A stretch of 64,000 nucleotides of DNA from Aquella oligotrophica (GCF_002892535.1 NZ_CP024847.1:806001-870000); one strand, 5' to 3'; counted from the stretch's first letter, positions 47,038 through 57,008 are shown. A program made the numbers and translations. Notes: generated by a model from the sequence alone, not told the origin.

Positions 47038-47772
47038 ATGAGTGATATCAAAAAAGTAGCATTGGTAACTGGAGCAAGTAGAGGAATTGGTAAATCGATT
47101 GCACTTACTTTGGCAAGATCAGGTATTACCGTAATTGGTACTGCTACTTCTGATGCTGGTGCAGCAGCAATAACCGATTATCTAAAAGAGTTTGGTGGCA
47201 GAGGTATTGCACTAAATGTTAATGATAAAGAAAGCATTGATTCAGTTGTCAAGAATATTGCTGAAAATGAAGGCGATGTAACTATACTTGTGAATAATGC
47301 TGGAATTACTAAAGACACACTTTTATTGCGTATGAAAGAAGAAGATTGGGATGCGGTACTTGATACTAATCTTAAATCTGTATTTCTGCTAGTAAAAGCT
47401 ACTATTCGTGGTATGACTAAGGCACAGTTTGGACGGATTATCAATATTGCATCAGTTATTGGCTTCATGGGTAATCCTGGTCAGCTGAATTATTCTGCTG
47501 CTAAGGGTGGTATGATTGCTATGACGAAATCATTAGCTAAAGAATTTGGTAGTCGTAATATTACCGCTAACTGTGTAGCACCAGGATTTATTCAAACTGA
47601 TATGACTGATAAATTATCGGAAGATGTTAAGGCTGCATATATTAAAGCTATTCCATTAGGTCGTTTGGGACAACCAGAAGATATTGCCAATGCTGTCAAA
47701 TACCTAGCAAGTGATGATGCTGGTTATGTAACTGGCTCAACAATTCATGTAAATGGTGGGATGTACGTTTAA
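47038..47772 (+). CDS. fabG: 3-oxoacyl-ACP reductase
   Basis: A 244-aa SDR enzyme using NADPH to reduce beta-ketoacyl-ACP. The cofactor motif TGASRGIG (10-17), NNAG, the catalytic Ser in IASVIGFMGN, and YSAAKGG are all present; C-terminal TGSTIHVNGGMYV is typical. It is closed by a terminator. acpP, which usually follows, is not here. Confidence 0.97.
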   Translation: MSDIKKVALVTGASRGIGKSIALTLARSGITVIGTATSDAGAAAITDYLKEFGGRGIALNVNDKESIDSVVKNIAENEGDVTILVNNAGITKDTLLLRMKEEDWDAVLDTNLKSVFLLVKATIRGMTKAQFGRIINIASVIGFMGNPGQLNYSAAKGGMIAMTKSLAKEFGSRNITANCVAPGFIQTDMTDKLSEDVKAAYIKAIPLGRLGQPEDIANAVKYLASDDAGYVTGSTIHVNGGMYV

Positions 47773-47804
47773 TTCTAATCATTGTTATTGATGTTAAAAT
47801 TTTG

Positions 47805-47833
47805 AAATCTGCCTTATTTAAGGCAGATTTTTG
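47805..47833 (+). terminator. fab operon terminator
   Basis: Stem AAATCTGCCTT / AAGGCAGATTT with loop ATTT followed by T's, 33 bases past the fabG stop. Confidence 0.92.
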
Positions 47834-47856
47834 TATTTGATGTGAGTAATATTGTT

Positions 47857-48789
47857 ATGACAAAAAATAGCAGATTTTCTTTTGATGATTTATATTTTTT
47901 TTATAAAGCGGCTGAAATAGGTTCCTACTCATTGGCGGCAAAATTTTTCTCAGTAAATAGTACTACTGTTAGCCGTAGGATAATAGCACTTGAGGATTCA
48001 TTGAAAGTAAAGTTAGTCGAAGTTAGTAATAATTCGTTTAGTTTAACCATGAAAGGGAAGCTAGTTTTTGATTTACTGGCTGGTGGTGAATTTAGCTTTG
48101 ACAAATTGCAACTTCTTGTAAATAATTCCGTTGATGATATGATAGTTTCAGGGGAGGTGCTATTTTCATTACCTCCAGGGTTGGGGATAAGTCTTATCTC
48201 TAAGTATATTCCTGAATTTATTCGTAAGAATCCGGGGATTAAACTTAACCTATGTTATCAGAATAAAGAACCTGAATTAGCCAAAGATAATATTGATTTG
48301 GCATTGGTGCCATATATTACCCATAAACATCCTAATCAGAAGTTTAAGAAAATTGCAAGTTTTCCTATTCATTTGCTTTGTACCAAAGAGTATAAAGAAA
48401 AATATGGAGTGCCTGAGACTATAAATGAATTACCTCATCATCTTTGTGTTGGCTTGATAACAGATAGTTTTGAAGTTTATAGAACGGTGAAATTCAAAAA
48501 TAAAAATACTGATGAAGTGGTAATGTTGGAAATGCCAAATAATATTACAACAAATAGTGCAATTAATAATATGGAATTGATTAAATCAAATGAAGTAATT
48601 GCCGGAGTTTGGGATTACACAGGTAGGGGTATTCCAGATCATTTAATCCATGTGCTACCTGATTATGAAATAGAGCCTATTTCAATGTATTTACTAAAAC
48701 ATCCATATCGTCAGTCAAAGGCAATAAATCTGTTGGCAGAGTTTATTGAGAGGTTGTTTAAATTATTTAAGCCTAGTTATGACTCATAA
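47857..48789 (+). CDS. LysR-family transcriptional regulator
   Basis: A 310-aa regulator. The N-terminal winged HTH is seen in FDDLYFFYKAAEIGSYSLAA and the recognition helix STTVSRRIIALEDSLKVKL; the remainder resembles the periplasmic-binding-like effector domain (ISKYIPEFIRKNPGIKL, DIDLALVPY-type). Target genes are unknown. Its 3' end overlaps by 17 bases the 3' end of a convergent regulator gene, so the two may interfere with each other. Confidence 0.87.
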   Translation: MTKNSRFSFDDLYFFYKAAEIGSYSLAAKFFSVNSTTVSRRIIALEDSLKVKLVEVSNNSFSLTMKGKLVFDLLAGGEFSFDKLQLLVNNSVDDMIVSGEVLFSLPPGLGISLISKYIPEFIRKNPGIKLNLCYQNKEPELAKDNIDLALVPYITHKHPNQKFKKIASFPIHLLCTKEYKEKYGVPETINELPHHLCVGLITDSFEVYRTVKFKNKNTDEVVMLEMPNNITTNSAINNMELIKSNEVIAGVWDYTGRGIPDHLIHVLPDYEIEPISMYLLKHPYRQSKAINLLAEFIERLFKLFKPSYDS

Positions 48790-49516
48790 AACCTTTAAAT
48801 GTTAGATTAAATAAGTCCTGATTATTAAGTAAGATAGCTGGAAGACCTTTAATTAGTCCCCGATAGAATACTTGACTGATGAATTGATTTCTAGTATCCG
48901 TATTTAGCTTTGGGAATATTTTACGCGCGATAAGTTTTGATACTCCCGCTCTTGATAGAAAAACACCTGCTGTTTGCAATAAATCAGCAATTTCTTTATC
49001 CACCTTGCCAATTACAATCAAAAATACTATTAATTCTTCAATTTCTGTAAATAGTTCCTGATGCTCCTTGTTTGATTTGTCCATTTTGGTAATGGTTGCC
49101 GAGTTTTCAGCAAAATTATTACCAAGGAGGCTAAAATCAAAGTTAAGAATATTATTTGTAATTGAATTATCTATGAAAAGTCCTGCTATTTTATCTTTTA
49201 TAACAATAGGTTTTACATGGCTTTGGGCAATGACTAGAGATTGTTTGGTTTTTACGTATGTGGTGTAAATACTTTCCTTAGCTTTTCCTGTTAAAACTGG
49301 TTCATTTATTTTTCGATATTCTGTAGCAAGATGTTGTATTGGCGAGCTAATTTCAGATAGCCTCCTGTTATCAGCTTCATTTCTTGTTGTTTCCATGTAA
49401 GCTAAGGCCTTTTTGCCAGAAAACTGAAAATAAAAATCATTATCGCAAATCTGGATAAATGAATCAGAATAAGTATAATTATATGTATCTACTATTTGCT
49501 CAAGTGAACTAATCAT
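48773..49516 (-). CDS. Regulator with PAS-like N-terminus and LuxR-type HTH
   Basis: A 247-aa cytoplasmic protein. Residues about 10-130 look like a PAS-type sensor (SDSFIQICDNDFYFQFSG and following). The C-terminal part about 165-225 resembles a LuxR HTH: TEIEELIVFLIVIGKVDKEIADLL, then a recognition helix in SRAGVSKLIARKI. This is a pattern-level call and the HTH has a small insertion. No receiver phosphorylation site is visible. Its last 17 bases overlap the LysR gene tail to tail. Confidence 0.6.
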   Translation of the reverse strand: MISSLEQIVDTYNYTYSDSFIQICDNDFYFQFSGKKALAYMETTRNEADNRRLSEISSPIQHLATEYRKINEPVLTGKAKESIYTTYVKTKQSLVIAQSHVKPIVIKDKIAGLFIDNSITNNILNFDFSLLGNNFAENSATITKMDKSNKEHQELFTEIEELIVFLIVIGKVDKEIADLLQTAGVFLSRAGVSKLIARKIFPKLNTDTRNQFISQVFYRGLIKGLPAILLNNQDLFNLTFKGFMSHN

Positions 49517-49623
49517 TGTCTCTGTCCCCTAATTTCATATAGTAATTATAAATATAATTTTATCATTTGTAAATGCGAAATTTAACAGGCAGTGCTTGCA
49601 TATTTGCAGGAAGGGTCTAAAGT

Positions 49624-49638
49624 GTCTCACCGTGGGAC
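49624..49638. promoter_or_regulatory. Palindromic site between the LuxR-like gene and the secreted orphan
   Basis: GTCtCACcGTGgGAC is a 15-base palindrome broken at three positions, lying in a 258-base gap between divergent genes. Its GC-rich core stands out from the surrounding AT-rich sequence. It could be an operator for one of the two nearby regulators. Confidence 0.35.
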
Positions 49639-49774
49639 AAAAATTTGAATGCTAAAATCATATAATATCGATCTCAAAAGAAAAAACATGAGCTTTATCA
49701 AGTTCGTAATATGAACAAAATTTTAGTATAAAAAAGCTCCATATAAGTAAAACATATTGTAGAAGGAATTAAAA

Positions 49775-50965
49775 ATGAAATTAAAAATGATTATTGGTAC
49801 ATTGGTTGCGACACTTTCTGGTGCTGTATTTGCTGCTCCGACTACAACGGCATTTACAAATTTCATGAATAATGTGTCAAGCGATGTTTCACAAGTAAAT
49901 AATGCTCAAGCTGCACAAAATAGTTCCTATAATGAATTTAACCGTCAATTGGTTTATACTGCTAAAGGTAATGGTAATTCAAGCACTATGGTTTCATTTC
50001 TTAATGCTTATGAGGCTAAATCTTTCCCGCACTTGATGAAGGCTAATCAGGCTATCCTTAACATTAAACCTGGGGCAAGTAGGAGTGAAGTTGCTCAAAA
50101 TCTAGCACTGGCAAAATCAGAAATTGAACAATATCAAAATACCCGTATGGAGTTATTTAGTGATAGTGGCAATAATCAAGGTGGTTATTTTGTGGTAAAC
50201 CGCGAGGCAAATCTATTCTTGTGTACTTATGAGAATAGTGAAGTACAAAAAGGCAAAGGGCTTTTCAAATGGATAAAAACAGTTGTTAATTCTACAAAAG
50301 TTGCAGATTGTATAGTTTCTCATGAAGCAAATACTAGTAAAGATTTGGATAAAAAAGCACAAGTTTATGCCGCTACTGTTGGTGCTGTTTCAAGTGTGGC
50401 AAATGTTTTTCTGGCAAATGCAACATATTTTTCTGAGGATCAGTTTACTAACCGAGTGAGTGAGTTTGTTGTAGCACAGAAAGCTGATACGAAGTCTGAT
50501 GTTAGAAGGGTTATTGATACTAATATTAATAACTCAACTTGTGAGGCAGCAATGGATAACTTCAGAGATGGTTTTAATAATTCAATGGGTGATAATCCTA
50601 AGTTAAAATCATTACTACTTGCTTCTCAGCCAGGCTCAAAAGTCCGTTCTGCACTTAATATATTTGGTGCTGACAAAAATAATATCATTGGTGATGCCTT
50701 AAATATTACTTATGTTAGTTTAACAGGGAAAAAGTTGGAAGATACTTCACGTGATTATGATGTGTGCGATTACAAACTGTATGAAAAAAATAAAGCGAAT
50801 AATGTTTACTTGAGTAGAATGATAGATTTTGGTGAAATTTCGAAGAAAACTAATGGCGTTTTATCACCTGAGCAAGTTTATCAGTTATTTGTAATTTCCT
50901 CTGCTAAAGCTACTTCAATGGTGGTTGCGGATAAAAATTCTGGTGCTTTAAGAATGTTTAACTAA
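49775..50965 (+). CDS. Secreted protein of unknown function
   Basis: A 396-aa exported protein with a clear Sec signal peptide (cleavage after AVFA, residue 20). I do not recognise the family. The mature part is mostly helical; residues about 25-120 have Asn/Gln-rich helices (SDVSQVNNAQAAQNSSYNEF). Four Cys are visible (LFLCTYE, VADCIVS, NSTCEAAM, YDVCDYK) that may pair. SD AAGGAA precedes the ATG. Its leader contains a nested stem GAGCTTT (49690-49696) / AAAGCTC (49733-49739) enclosing GTTC / GAAC, which could control expression. Confidence 0.65.
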   Translation: MKLKMIIGTLVATLSGAVFAAPTTTAFTNFMNNVSSDVSQVNNAQAAQNSSYNEFNRQLVYTAKGNGNSSTMVSFLNAYEAKSFPHLMKANQAILNIKPGASRSEVAQNLALAKSEIEQYQNTRMELFSDSGNNQGGYFVVNREANLFLCTYENSEVQKGKGLFKWIKTVVNSTKVADCIVSHEANTSKDLDKKAQVYAATVGAVSSVANVFLANATYFSEDQFTNRVSEFVVAQKADTKSDVRRVIDTNINNSTCEAAMDNFRDGFNNSMGDNPKLKSLLLASQPGSKVRSALNIFGADKNNIIGDALNITYVSLTGKKLEDTSRDYDVCDYKLYEKNKANNVYLSRMIDFGEISKKTNGVLSPEQVYQLFVISSAKATSMVVADKNSGALRMFN

Positions 50966-50983
50966 TTAATTTTTAAATTTAAG

Positions 50984-51014
50984 TACACCTCGCAGTTCCA
51001 TACTGTGAGGTGTA
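50984..51014 (+). terminator. Hairpin after the secreted orphan gene
   Basis: Stem TACACCTC-CAG / CTG-GAGGTGTA with one mismatch and a 7-nt loop. No T-tract follows, so this is a weak terminator or a protective 3' structure. Confidence 0.4.
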
Positions 51015-51125
51015 AATCGTAAAATATCTTGCTTTCAGTTGTCTGACGGTGTTTTATCTTATTTTATTCCCGCTTTTAGTCTTTCTGTTGTAAAATTTAT
51101 GCTACATTTACTTTAGTGTTGTCTT

Positions 51126-51158
51126 ATATTGCGATGCAATATGATGCCGTGCTATAAT
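51126..51158 (+). promoter_or_regulatory. Promoter with perfect palindromic operator
   Basis: -35 TTGCGA (51129-51134), 18-bp spacer, extended -10 TGCTATAAT (TATAAT 51153-51158). A perfect palindrome ATATTGC-GAT-GCAATAT (51126-51142) covers the -35, as for a repressor site. The lipoprotein ATG is 29 bases after the -10. Confidence 0.65.
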
Positions 51159-51187
51159 TGCTTATTTAATCTGTATGAAGGGGAGTT

Positions 51188-52300
51188 ATGAAAAAAACAA
51201 ATTATCTTTTAATCGCATTAATAACATCAATTGGTCTTGCCGCATGTAATGGTGGTGGGGGAAGCAGCTCACCAGCTCCATCACCAACGCCTCCAACATC
51301 AGATAATTATACATTGCAATCTACTGTAAAATCACCTTCAAATCAGGTTTATACCTCTTTTGGAAGTAATGGTAGCAGTGCTTATGTTGCTACAAATGGT
51401 GGCTTCTACCAAGTGACAGGTAATAATACAGCCACAGTAAATGGCACTTCAAATATCGTGGTAATCTCAGGAAGTAATGGAACTGTTTATTATGTGCCAG
51501 CACAATCTGACACTATTTATAATGCTAATGGTGGTGCTGTAGGTAGCATAGATTCTTCTTATGGCTTTATTTCAGCTGTATCGCCTGCTACATCAAATGG
51601 CTCAATTTTTTATGGTACAAATACAGGTTATGTTGGCTTACTTAATAATCCAGCTGGCAAGCAAGTTTCACAAATTGCCGGGGCTATTGGTCCTGTAATG
51701 GCAATTGGTTGTATTGCTAATGGCAGTTGTAACTCTGGTAACCAAGGAGCAATGGCATTAGTGGCGCAAACTGCTTTGATCCCAACATTTGAATCAGGAT
51801 TATATGTAAATAATCCAGCAAACTATAACTACACTACATCATTCTATTATTATAATCTTGGTACATGGGGTCCTGTAACTTATAATCCTGTGGTTACAAC
51901 TGGTAATACAGTTACATATTATACAGTTGAGAGTAATCCTGGTACGATGAATCCGGTACCAGCTCAGTATCAGTATACTCTTCCAAATGTTAACGAGTTT
52001 GTAACTGCAGTGACATTTAGCGATGGAAATATTTATGTTGGGACTAATCTATTTAATATTTATTCTGCAACTAATTATGCGTGTAACAATGGACAGTATA
52101 AGAAAAATGCTTGCCCAGTTAAATTTGGGAATGCTTTAAATGTTAACTCAAATAATCAGGTTGCGCCATTAGGTTGGGTCCAAAATGGTTCTGTTGGTAT
52201 AGTTAGCTTATCAGTGCAAAGTAATGGTACCTTAATGGCAATTGCTCAGGAATCACCTACATATGCGACAGTATATGTCTCAAATAGCAATGCCTATTGA
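51188..52300 (+). CDS. Lipoprotein with beta-propeller-like repeats
   Basis: A 370-aa predicted lipoprotein (lipobox LAAC, Cys20), then a Gly-Ser-Pro-rich linker. The body has repeated units like SSAYVATNGGFYQVTG, GTVYYVPAQSDTIYNANGG, GSIFYGTNTGYVGLL and GNIYVGTNLFNIYSA, suggesting a beta-propeller or similar repeat fold. Family not recognised. AGGGGAG precedes the ATG. Unusual in having a palindromic operator over its promoter. It stands alone. Confidence 0.7.
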   Translation: MKKTNYLLIALITSIGLAACNGGGGSSSPAPSPTPPTSDNYTLQSTVKSPSNQVYTSFGSNGSSAYVATNGGFYQVTGNNTATVNGTSNIVVISGSNGTVYYVPAQSDTIYNANGGAVGSIDSSYGFISAVSPATSNGSIFYGTNTGYVGLLNNPAGKQVSQIAGAIGPVMAIGCIANGSCNSGNQGAMALVAQTALIPTFESGLYVNNPANYNYTTSFYYYNLGTWGPVTYNPVVTTGNTVTYYTVESNPGTMNPVPAQYQYTLPNVNEFVTAVTFSDGNIYVGTNLFNIYSATNYACNNGQYKKNACPVKFGNALNVNSNNQVAPLGWVQNGSVGIVSLSVQSNGTLMAIAQESPTYATVYVSNSNAY

Positions 52301-52422
52301 AATTATGATGCACAAGGTGTTGGAGTATTGCTAAAGTAATCGGTTGCTAATTATGCTTAAATGGTATTTAACAAAGCATGTTGGAATAATCGACAACGCT
52401 ATTAAAATATTATGTTTTGCTA

Positions 52423-52452
52423 TGGACGCTGGGTGATGAATTGTGCTATAAT
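52423..52452 (+). promoter_or_regulatory. rimP-nusA operon promoter
   Basis: -35 TGGACG (52423-52428), 18-bp spacer, extended -10 TGCTATAAT (TATAAT 52447-52452). Transcription would begin near 52459, just before a terminator hairpin. Confidence 0.6.
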
Positions 52453-52471
52453 CTCTGTAGTAAAATATTAT

Positions 52472-52498
52472 AGTGAGCCTTTTTAGGCTCACTTTTTT
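52472..52498 (+). terminator. Leader terminator (candidate attenuator) before rimP
   Basis: Stem AGTGAGCCT / AGGCTCACT with loop TTTT and a run of T to 52498. It lies between the promoter at 52423-52452 and the rimP ATG at 52513. Only 14 bases separate the T-run from the start codon, leaving no room for another promoter, so operon transcription must read through it. Confidence 0.8.
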
Positions 52499-52512
52499 GT
52501 TGAGTAAGAAAA

Positions 52513-52950
52513 ATGAAGTTACTACAGATTCTTGAGCAAACCGTTCCGGGGTTGGGTTATGAGCTGGTTGATGTTGAAATTACACCAGCCAAAATAGTCC
52601 GGGTATTTATTGATAAAGAGGGTGGGGTCACCGTTGAAGATTGTGCCGATGTTTCCAATCATCTTAGTCGAGTACTAGTTGTTGAAGAAATCGATTATAA
52701 CCGACTTGAAATTTCTTCTCCCGGGCTTGAGCGTCCACTAAAAAAACTAAATGATTATATCCGCTTTAATGGCAGGCTTGCCAAAATTAAAACTCATGAA
52801 TTAATTAATAATCAGAAAGTTTTTGAGGGTAGAATTGTTGGAGTTGAGGGTGAAATAATAAGCCTTGAACTTACTGATAAACAAATATTTAAAGTCGCTT
52901 TTGACGATATAAATCGTGGGCGCTTAATTTTTGAACCAAAAAAGAAATAG
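52513..52950 (+). CDS. rimP: Ribosome maturation factor RimP
   Basis: A 145-aa cytoplasmic factor for 30S assembly. Typical are GYELVDVEITPAKIVRVFID, the VEDCADVSNHLSRVL stretch, and EISSPGLERPLKK. First gene of the rimP-nusA-infB-rbfA-truB operon; its leader holds a terminator that may be controlled by NusA. nusA begins 9 bases later. Confidence 0.95.
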   Translation: MKLLQILEQTVPGLGYELVDVEITPAKIVRVFIDKEGGVTVEDCADVSNHLSRVLVVEEIDYNRLEISSPGLERPLKKLNDYIRFNGRLAKIKTHELINNQKVFEGRIVGVEGEIISLELTDKQIFKVAFDDINRGRLIFEPKKK

Positions 52951-52959
52951 GAGGTAGCC

Positions 52960-54456
52960 ATGAGTAAAGAAGTATTGATGCTAGTTGATGTTTTGGCCAA
53001 AGAAAAAAATCTGGACAAAGAAATTGTATTTCAAAGTCTGGAAAAAGCATTGGCATTTGCAACTAAACGTAGTTTTGATGGTGAATTTCCTGAAATTGAT
53101 GTAATTATTGATCGTAATACTGGTAAATATAGAACTATTCGTAAATGGAATGTAGTTTCAGATATTGATTTTTATGATGATGATAAAGAGCTTTCTCTGT
53201 CTGATGTCCGTTCTGATCCAAAACGTTTTGGTGAAGATACCAATATTGGTGATGTGATTGAAGAGGAATTAGAAAATGTTGATTTAGGACGTGTTTCAGC
53301 ACAAACGGCACGGAATATTATTGCCCAGAAGATCAAAGATGCTGAACGGGATCAGGTTTTAAATGAATATTTATCCCGCAATAATGGAATTATTATTGGA
53401 AAAGTTCGTAAATTTGAGCGTGGTAATGTTATTGTTGATTGTGGTAAAGTTGAAGCAATTATCATGCGTCCAGATTTAATTGATAAAGAAGTACTAAAAC
53501 CAGGAGATATGACAAAAGGTTATTTTGATAAAGCCAATCCGCAAATTAAAAATGGGCGTTTAAGCATTTCACGTACCAGTGAAGGTTTTTTGGCTAAACT
53601 TATGGAAAACAATGTGCCAGAGATCATGAATGGTCGCGTTGAGATTAAAGCCATTGCACGTGATCCTGGCAATCGTGCCAAGATTGCTGTGTTTACCACA
53701 GACCAACGGATTGATGCTAAGGGTGCTTGTATTGGGTTTAGAAATCAACGTATTGATGGAGTAACTAAGGAGTTATTTGGTGAAAAAGTCGATATTATCG
53801 AATATGCTGATGATTTAGCTCAGTTTGCCCTTAATGCATTAGCTCCGGCAGAAATCGATAGTATTACTGTTGATGAAGAAAAACGGACAATTGATGTTGT
53901 AGTTGAAGATGATAAGCTTGGTTCGGCAATTGGTCCAGATGGAGTAAATGTAAGACTTGCTAGCAAGTTGATTAATTGTACCATTAATATCTATGGTAAA
54001 ACTGAAGCCAAAGATAAAAAATCTCACGAACGTACTGATTTGATTAAATCATTTAGTGAGGCTTTGGATGTTGATGATGACATTTCTGAGTTGCTGGTTG
54101 ATAATGGCTTTACATCGCTTGAAGAGGTTGCTTATGTCGATGTTGCCGAATTACTTGTAATTGAGGATTTTGATGAAGATGTAGCTAGTGAACTTCAGGA
54201 GCGAGCAAAAAATAAACTTTTATCCAAAACAATTATTTATAAGGATAAAATGGATAAGCTTGCACATGAGTTGGCAGCGGTTGTAAAGTTTTCGCAAGAT
54301 GTTTTATTGCAGTTAGTAGAAAGTGGCATTTTAAGTATTGATGATTTTGCTGATTTATCCGGTGATGAGTTGATGGATGTTATCAGTGTTGACATTGAAA
54401 CAGCTAATAAATTAATTTTAAAAGCTCGTGAAGTATGTGGTTACTTTCAAGAGTAA
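52960..54456 (+). CDS. nusA: Transcription termination/antitermination factor NusA
   Basis: A 498-aa factor binding RNA polymerase and nascent RNA. Domain order: N-terminal polymerase-binding domain (1-125), S1 domain (about 135-200), two KH domains (about 200-345), and two C-terminal acidic/HhH repeats (LLVDNGFTSLEEVAYVDVAE and LVESGILSIDDFADLSGDE), as in E. coli. SD AGGAGG is near ideal. NusA autoregulates its own operon in other bacteria, which fits the leader terminator upstream. Confidence 0.97.
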   Translation: MSKEVLMLVDVLAKEKNLDKEIVFQSLEKALAFATKRSFDGEFPEIDVIIDRNTGKYRTIRKWNVVSDIDFYDDDKELSLSDVRSDPKRFGEDTNIGDVIEEELENVDLGRVSAQTARNIIAQKIKDAERDQVLNEYLSRNNGIIIGKVRKFERGNVIVDCGKVEAIIMRPDLIDKEVLKPGDMTKGYFDKANPQIKNGRLSISRTSEGFLAKLMENNVPEIMNGRVEIKAIARDPGNRAKIAVFTTDQRIDAKGACIGFRNQRIDGVTKELFGEKVDIIEYADDLAQFALNALAPAEIDSITVDEEKRTIDVVVEDDKLGSAIGPDGVNVRLASKLINCTINIYGKTEAKDKKSHERTDLIKSFSEALDVDDDISELLVDNGFTSLEEVAYVDVAELLVIEDFDEDVASELQERAKNKLLSKTIIYKDKMDKLAHELAAVVKFSQDVLLQLVESGILSIDDFADLSGDELMDVISVDIETANKLILKAREVCGYFQE

Positions 54457-54467
54457 GGAGATAATAT

Positions 54468-57008
54468 ATGACTATAAAAGAATTTGCTCTTGAATTAAAT
54501 ATTTCCCAGTCTGAGCTTTTAAGTAAGTTTAAACAGGCCGGAATTGACAAATCAATTGATGATGAGGTCTCTGCTGAAGATAAAACCAAACTTTTAGAAT
54601 ATCTTAGCGGTGCAAGTAGCGCAAAACCTAAAAAACTATCACTAGGCAAAAAGAAAGAAGCTACTACTGATGCAACGGCTATAGAGGAAGACGCTAATCC
54701 TGGTGGCAAAATTAAGGTTGAGATAAAGCGGAAAAAAATTATTCACAAAAATGTAAATAATGAAGAAATAATTGAGCCAACACATCAGAAAACTGAAGTT
54801 CGTGAAGTTCCTACTACGCTAGCTGAAGAAACCACTCCTGTTGATAACGTGGAACCACAAGTTGCGGCAGTAGTACCTGATACTACTATTAATGATGCTA
54901 TTATTGTTGAAGAACAAGGTGTAGTAGTTGAGGAGGCATCAGCAAAATTATCAAGACCTGCAGTGAAAAAAGATAAAGGTGCGGAACTTGATGATGTTGA
55001 AGATAAAAAAGGTGCCAAACTACAACCTGGTAAGGTAGTTAAGAAACCAAATAAAATGAAAGTTATTGGTAAGGAAGACTCTAGCTTGGAAGATGGGGTT
55101 CTTGATGAGGCATTTGATGATATTAAGGTAGAGATAGAGGAAGATATTGAAGTTATTCCTGCTACTCATCAGGTAGCTAAAAAATCAGAGCATAAGGTGA
55201 AAGCTCCAGCTAAAGCCTTGAAAGTACAGGAGTTCCAGAAGCCAGTGAAGCCACAAACACTTGAAATAGCCATCCCTGAAGCAATAACAGTTGCCGATCT
55301 GGCACATAAGATGTCAGTAAAAGCAGCTGAAGTTGTCAAACGCTTAATGAAAATGGGCATGATGGTAACGATTAACCAGTCAATTGATCAGGATACGGCA
55401 ATGCTGGTGGTCGAAGAAATGGGGCATACTCCTGTTGCTGCCGCGGTTAATGACCCAGAAAGCTTCTTGGATGAAGTTGTTTCTCATGATGACTCTGATC
55501 TTAAACCAAGAGCACCAGTCGTAACGGTAATGGGGCACGTGGATCATGGTAAAACTTCATTACTTGATTACATTCGTAAAGCTAAAGTTGCCGCAGGTGA
55601 AGCTGGTGGGATTACTCAGCATATCGGTGCTTATCATGTAGAAACAGAAAATGGAATGGTGACATTCCTTGATACCCCTGGGCATGAAGCATTTACGGCT
55701 TTGCGTGCTCGTGGTGCACAACTTACCGATATAGTAATTTTGGTGGTTGCGGCAGATGACGGGATTATGCCACAGACAATTGAAGCGATCAATCACTCAA
55801 AAGCTGCGGGTGTTCCAATCGTAGTTGCAATGAATAAGATGGATAAGCCAGAAGCTAATCCAGATAAAGTAAAACAAGAATTAACCACCTATGAGCTAGT
55901 TGCCGAAGATTGGGGTGGTGATGTGATGTGCGTTCCGGTATCAGCAAAAACTGGTGCAGGAATTGATGATTTGATTCAAGCTGTGCTACTACAAGCTGAA
56001 GTACTAGAATTAAAAGCAACTTATGATACTCCTGCTAAAGCAGTTGTTATCGAATCAAGGCTAGATAAAGGACGTGGTTCAGTAGTAACAGTTCTAGTGC
56101 AATCGGGTGCTTTACGTAAAGGTGACATTGTCCTTGCTGGTACTAGTTATGGACGTGTACGTGCGATGCTTGATGAACGTGGTAAACCTGTTGATGAAGC
56201 TGGTCCATCTATTCCTGTTGAGATTTTGGGTCTAACTGAAGTACCTAATGCAGGTGATGATCTAATCGTAGTAAAAGATGAGCGTAAAGCTCGTGAGATA
56301 GCGTCTTTCCGTGAAGAAAAATCACGTCAGGAACGTCTAATGAAACAGCAAGCCGCTAAACTTGATAACTTGTTTTCTGTTGGTGCTGGTGAAATTAAAT
56401 CTCTTAATATTATTATCAAATCAGATGTACAGGGATCATATGAAGCATTAACCCATTCCTTACAACGTTTATCAAATGAAGAAGTTCAGGTTCAGGTAGT
56501 TCATGCTGCGGTTGGTGGAATTAATGAGTCGGATATTAACTTGGCGATTGCTTCAAGTGCGATTGTGGTTGGGTTTAATACTCGTGCCGATAATAATGCC
56601 AAAAAACAAGCGGAAGCTAATAATATCGAAATTCGCTATTATAATATTATCTATGAAGTTATTGATGATGTTAAAGCTGCATTATCTGGATTATTATCGC
56701 CAGAAGAACGTGAGACTATTACCGGAAACGTTCAGATCCGTCAGGTGTTTAGCTTTGGTAAGCTGGTAATTGGTGGTTGTATGGTTCTGGATGGTATTAT
56801 CCGTCGCAATTCTAAAGTACGGATTATTCGTGATAGTATGGTTATCCATAGTGGTGAACTAAGTGGTTTGAAACGCTTCAAAGATGACGTTAAAGAAGTT
56901 AAATCTGGCTATGAATGTGGTTTATCGCTAAAAGATTTCAATGATCTTAAAGAGGGTGATATTGTTGAAGCTTATGAAATCTCAGAAGTTCAGCGTACCT
57001 TGGAGTAA
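54468..57008 (+). CDS. infB: Translation initiation factor IF-2
   Basis: An 846-aa GTPase placing initiator tRNA on the ribosome. An N-terminal IF2N domain ([17 protein letters not shown]), a long Lys/Glu/Val-rich linker, and a second IF2N domain (about 270-315) precede the G domain: GHVDHGKTS near 355, [12 protein letters not shown]. Domains II-IV follow to the end. Gene order and length are typical of proteobacteria. Confidence 0.98.
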   Translation: MTIKEFALELNISQSELLSKFKQAGIDKSIDDEVSAEDKTKLLEYLSGASSAKPKKLSLGKKKEATTDATAIEEDANPGGKIKVEIKRKKIIHKNVNNEEIIEPTHQKTEVREVPTTLAEETTPVDNVEPQVAAVVPDTTINDAIIVEEQGVVVEEASAKLSRPAVKKDKGAELDDVEDKKGAKLQPGKVVKKPNKMKVIGKEDSSLEDGVLDEAFDDIKVEIEEDIEVIPATHQVAKKSEHKVKAPAKALKVQEFQKPVKPQTLEIAIPEAITVADLAHKMSVKAAEVVKRLMKMGMMVTINQSIDQDTAMLVVEEMGHTPVAAAVNDPESFLDEVVSHDDSDLKPRAPVVTVMGHVDHGKTSLLDYIRKAKVAAGEAGGITQHIGAYHVETENGMVTFLDTPGHEAFTALRARGAQLTDIVILVVAADDGIMPQTIEAINHSKAAGVPIVVAMNKMDKPEANPDKVKQELTTYELVAEDWGGDVMCVPVSAKTGAGIDDLIQAVLLQAEVLELKATYDTPAKAVVIESRLDKGRGSVVTVLVQSGALRKGDIVLAGTSYGRVRAMLDERGKPVDEAGPSIPVEILGLTEVPNAGDDLIVVKDERKAREIASFREEKSRQERLMKQQAAKLDNLFSVGAGEIKSLNIIIKSDVQGSYEALTHSLQRLSNEEVQVQVVHAAVGGINESDINLAIASSAIVVGFNTRADNNAKKQAEANNIEIRYYNIIYEVIDDVKAALSGLLSPEERETITGNVQIRQVFSFGKLVIGGCMVLDGIIRRNSKVRIIRDSMVIHSGELSGLKRFKDDVKEVKSGYECGLSLKDFNDLKEGDIVEAYEISEVQRTLE

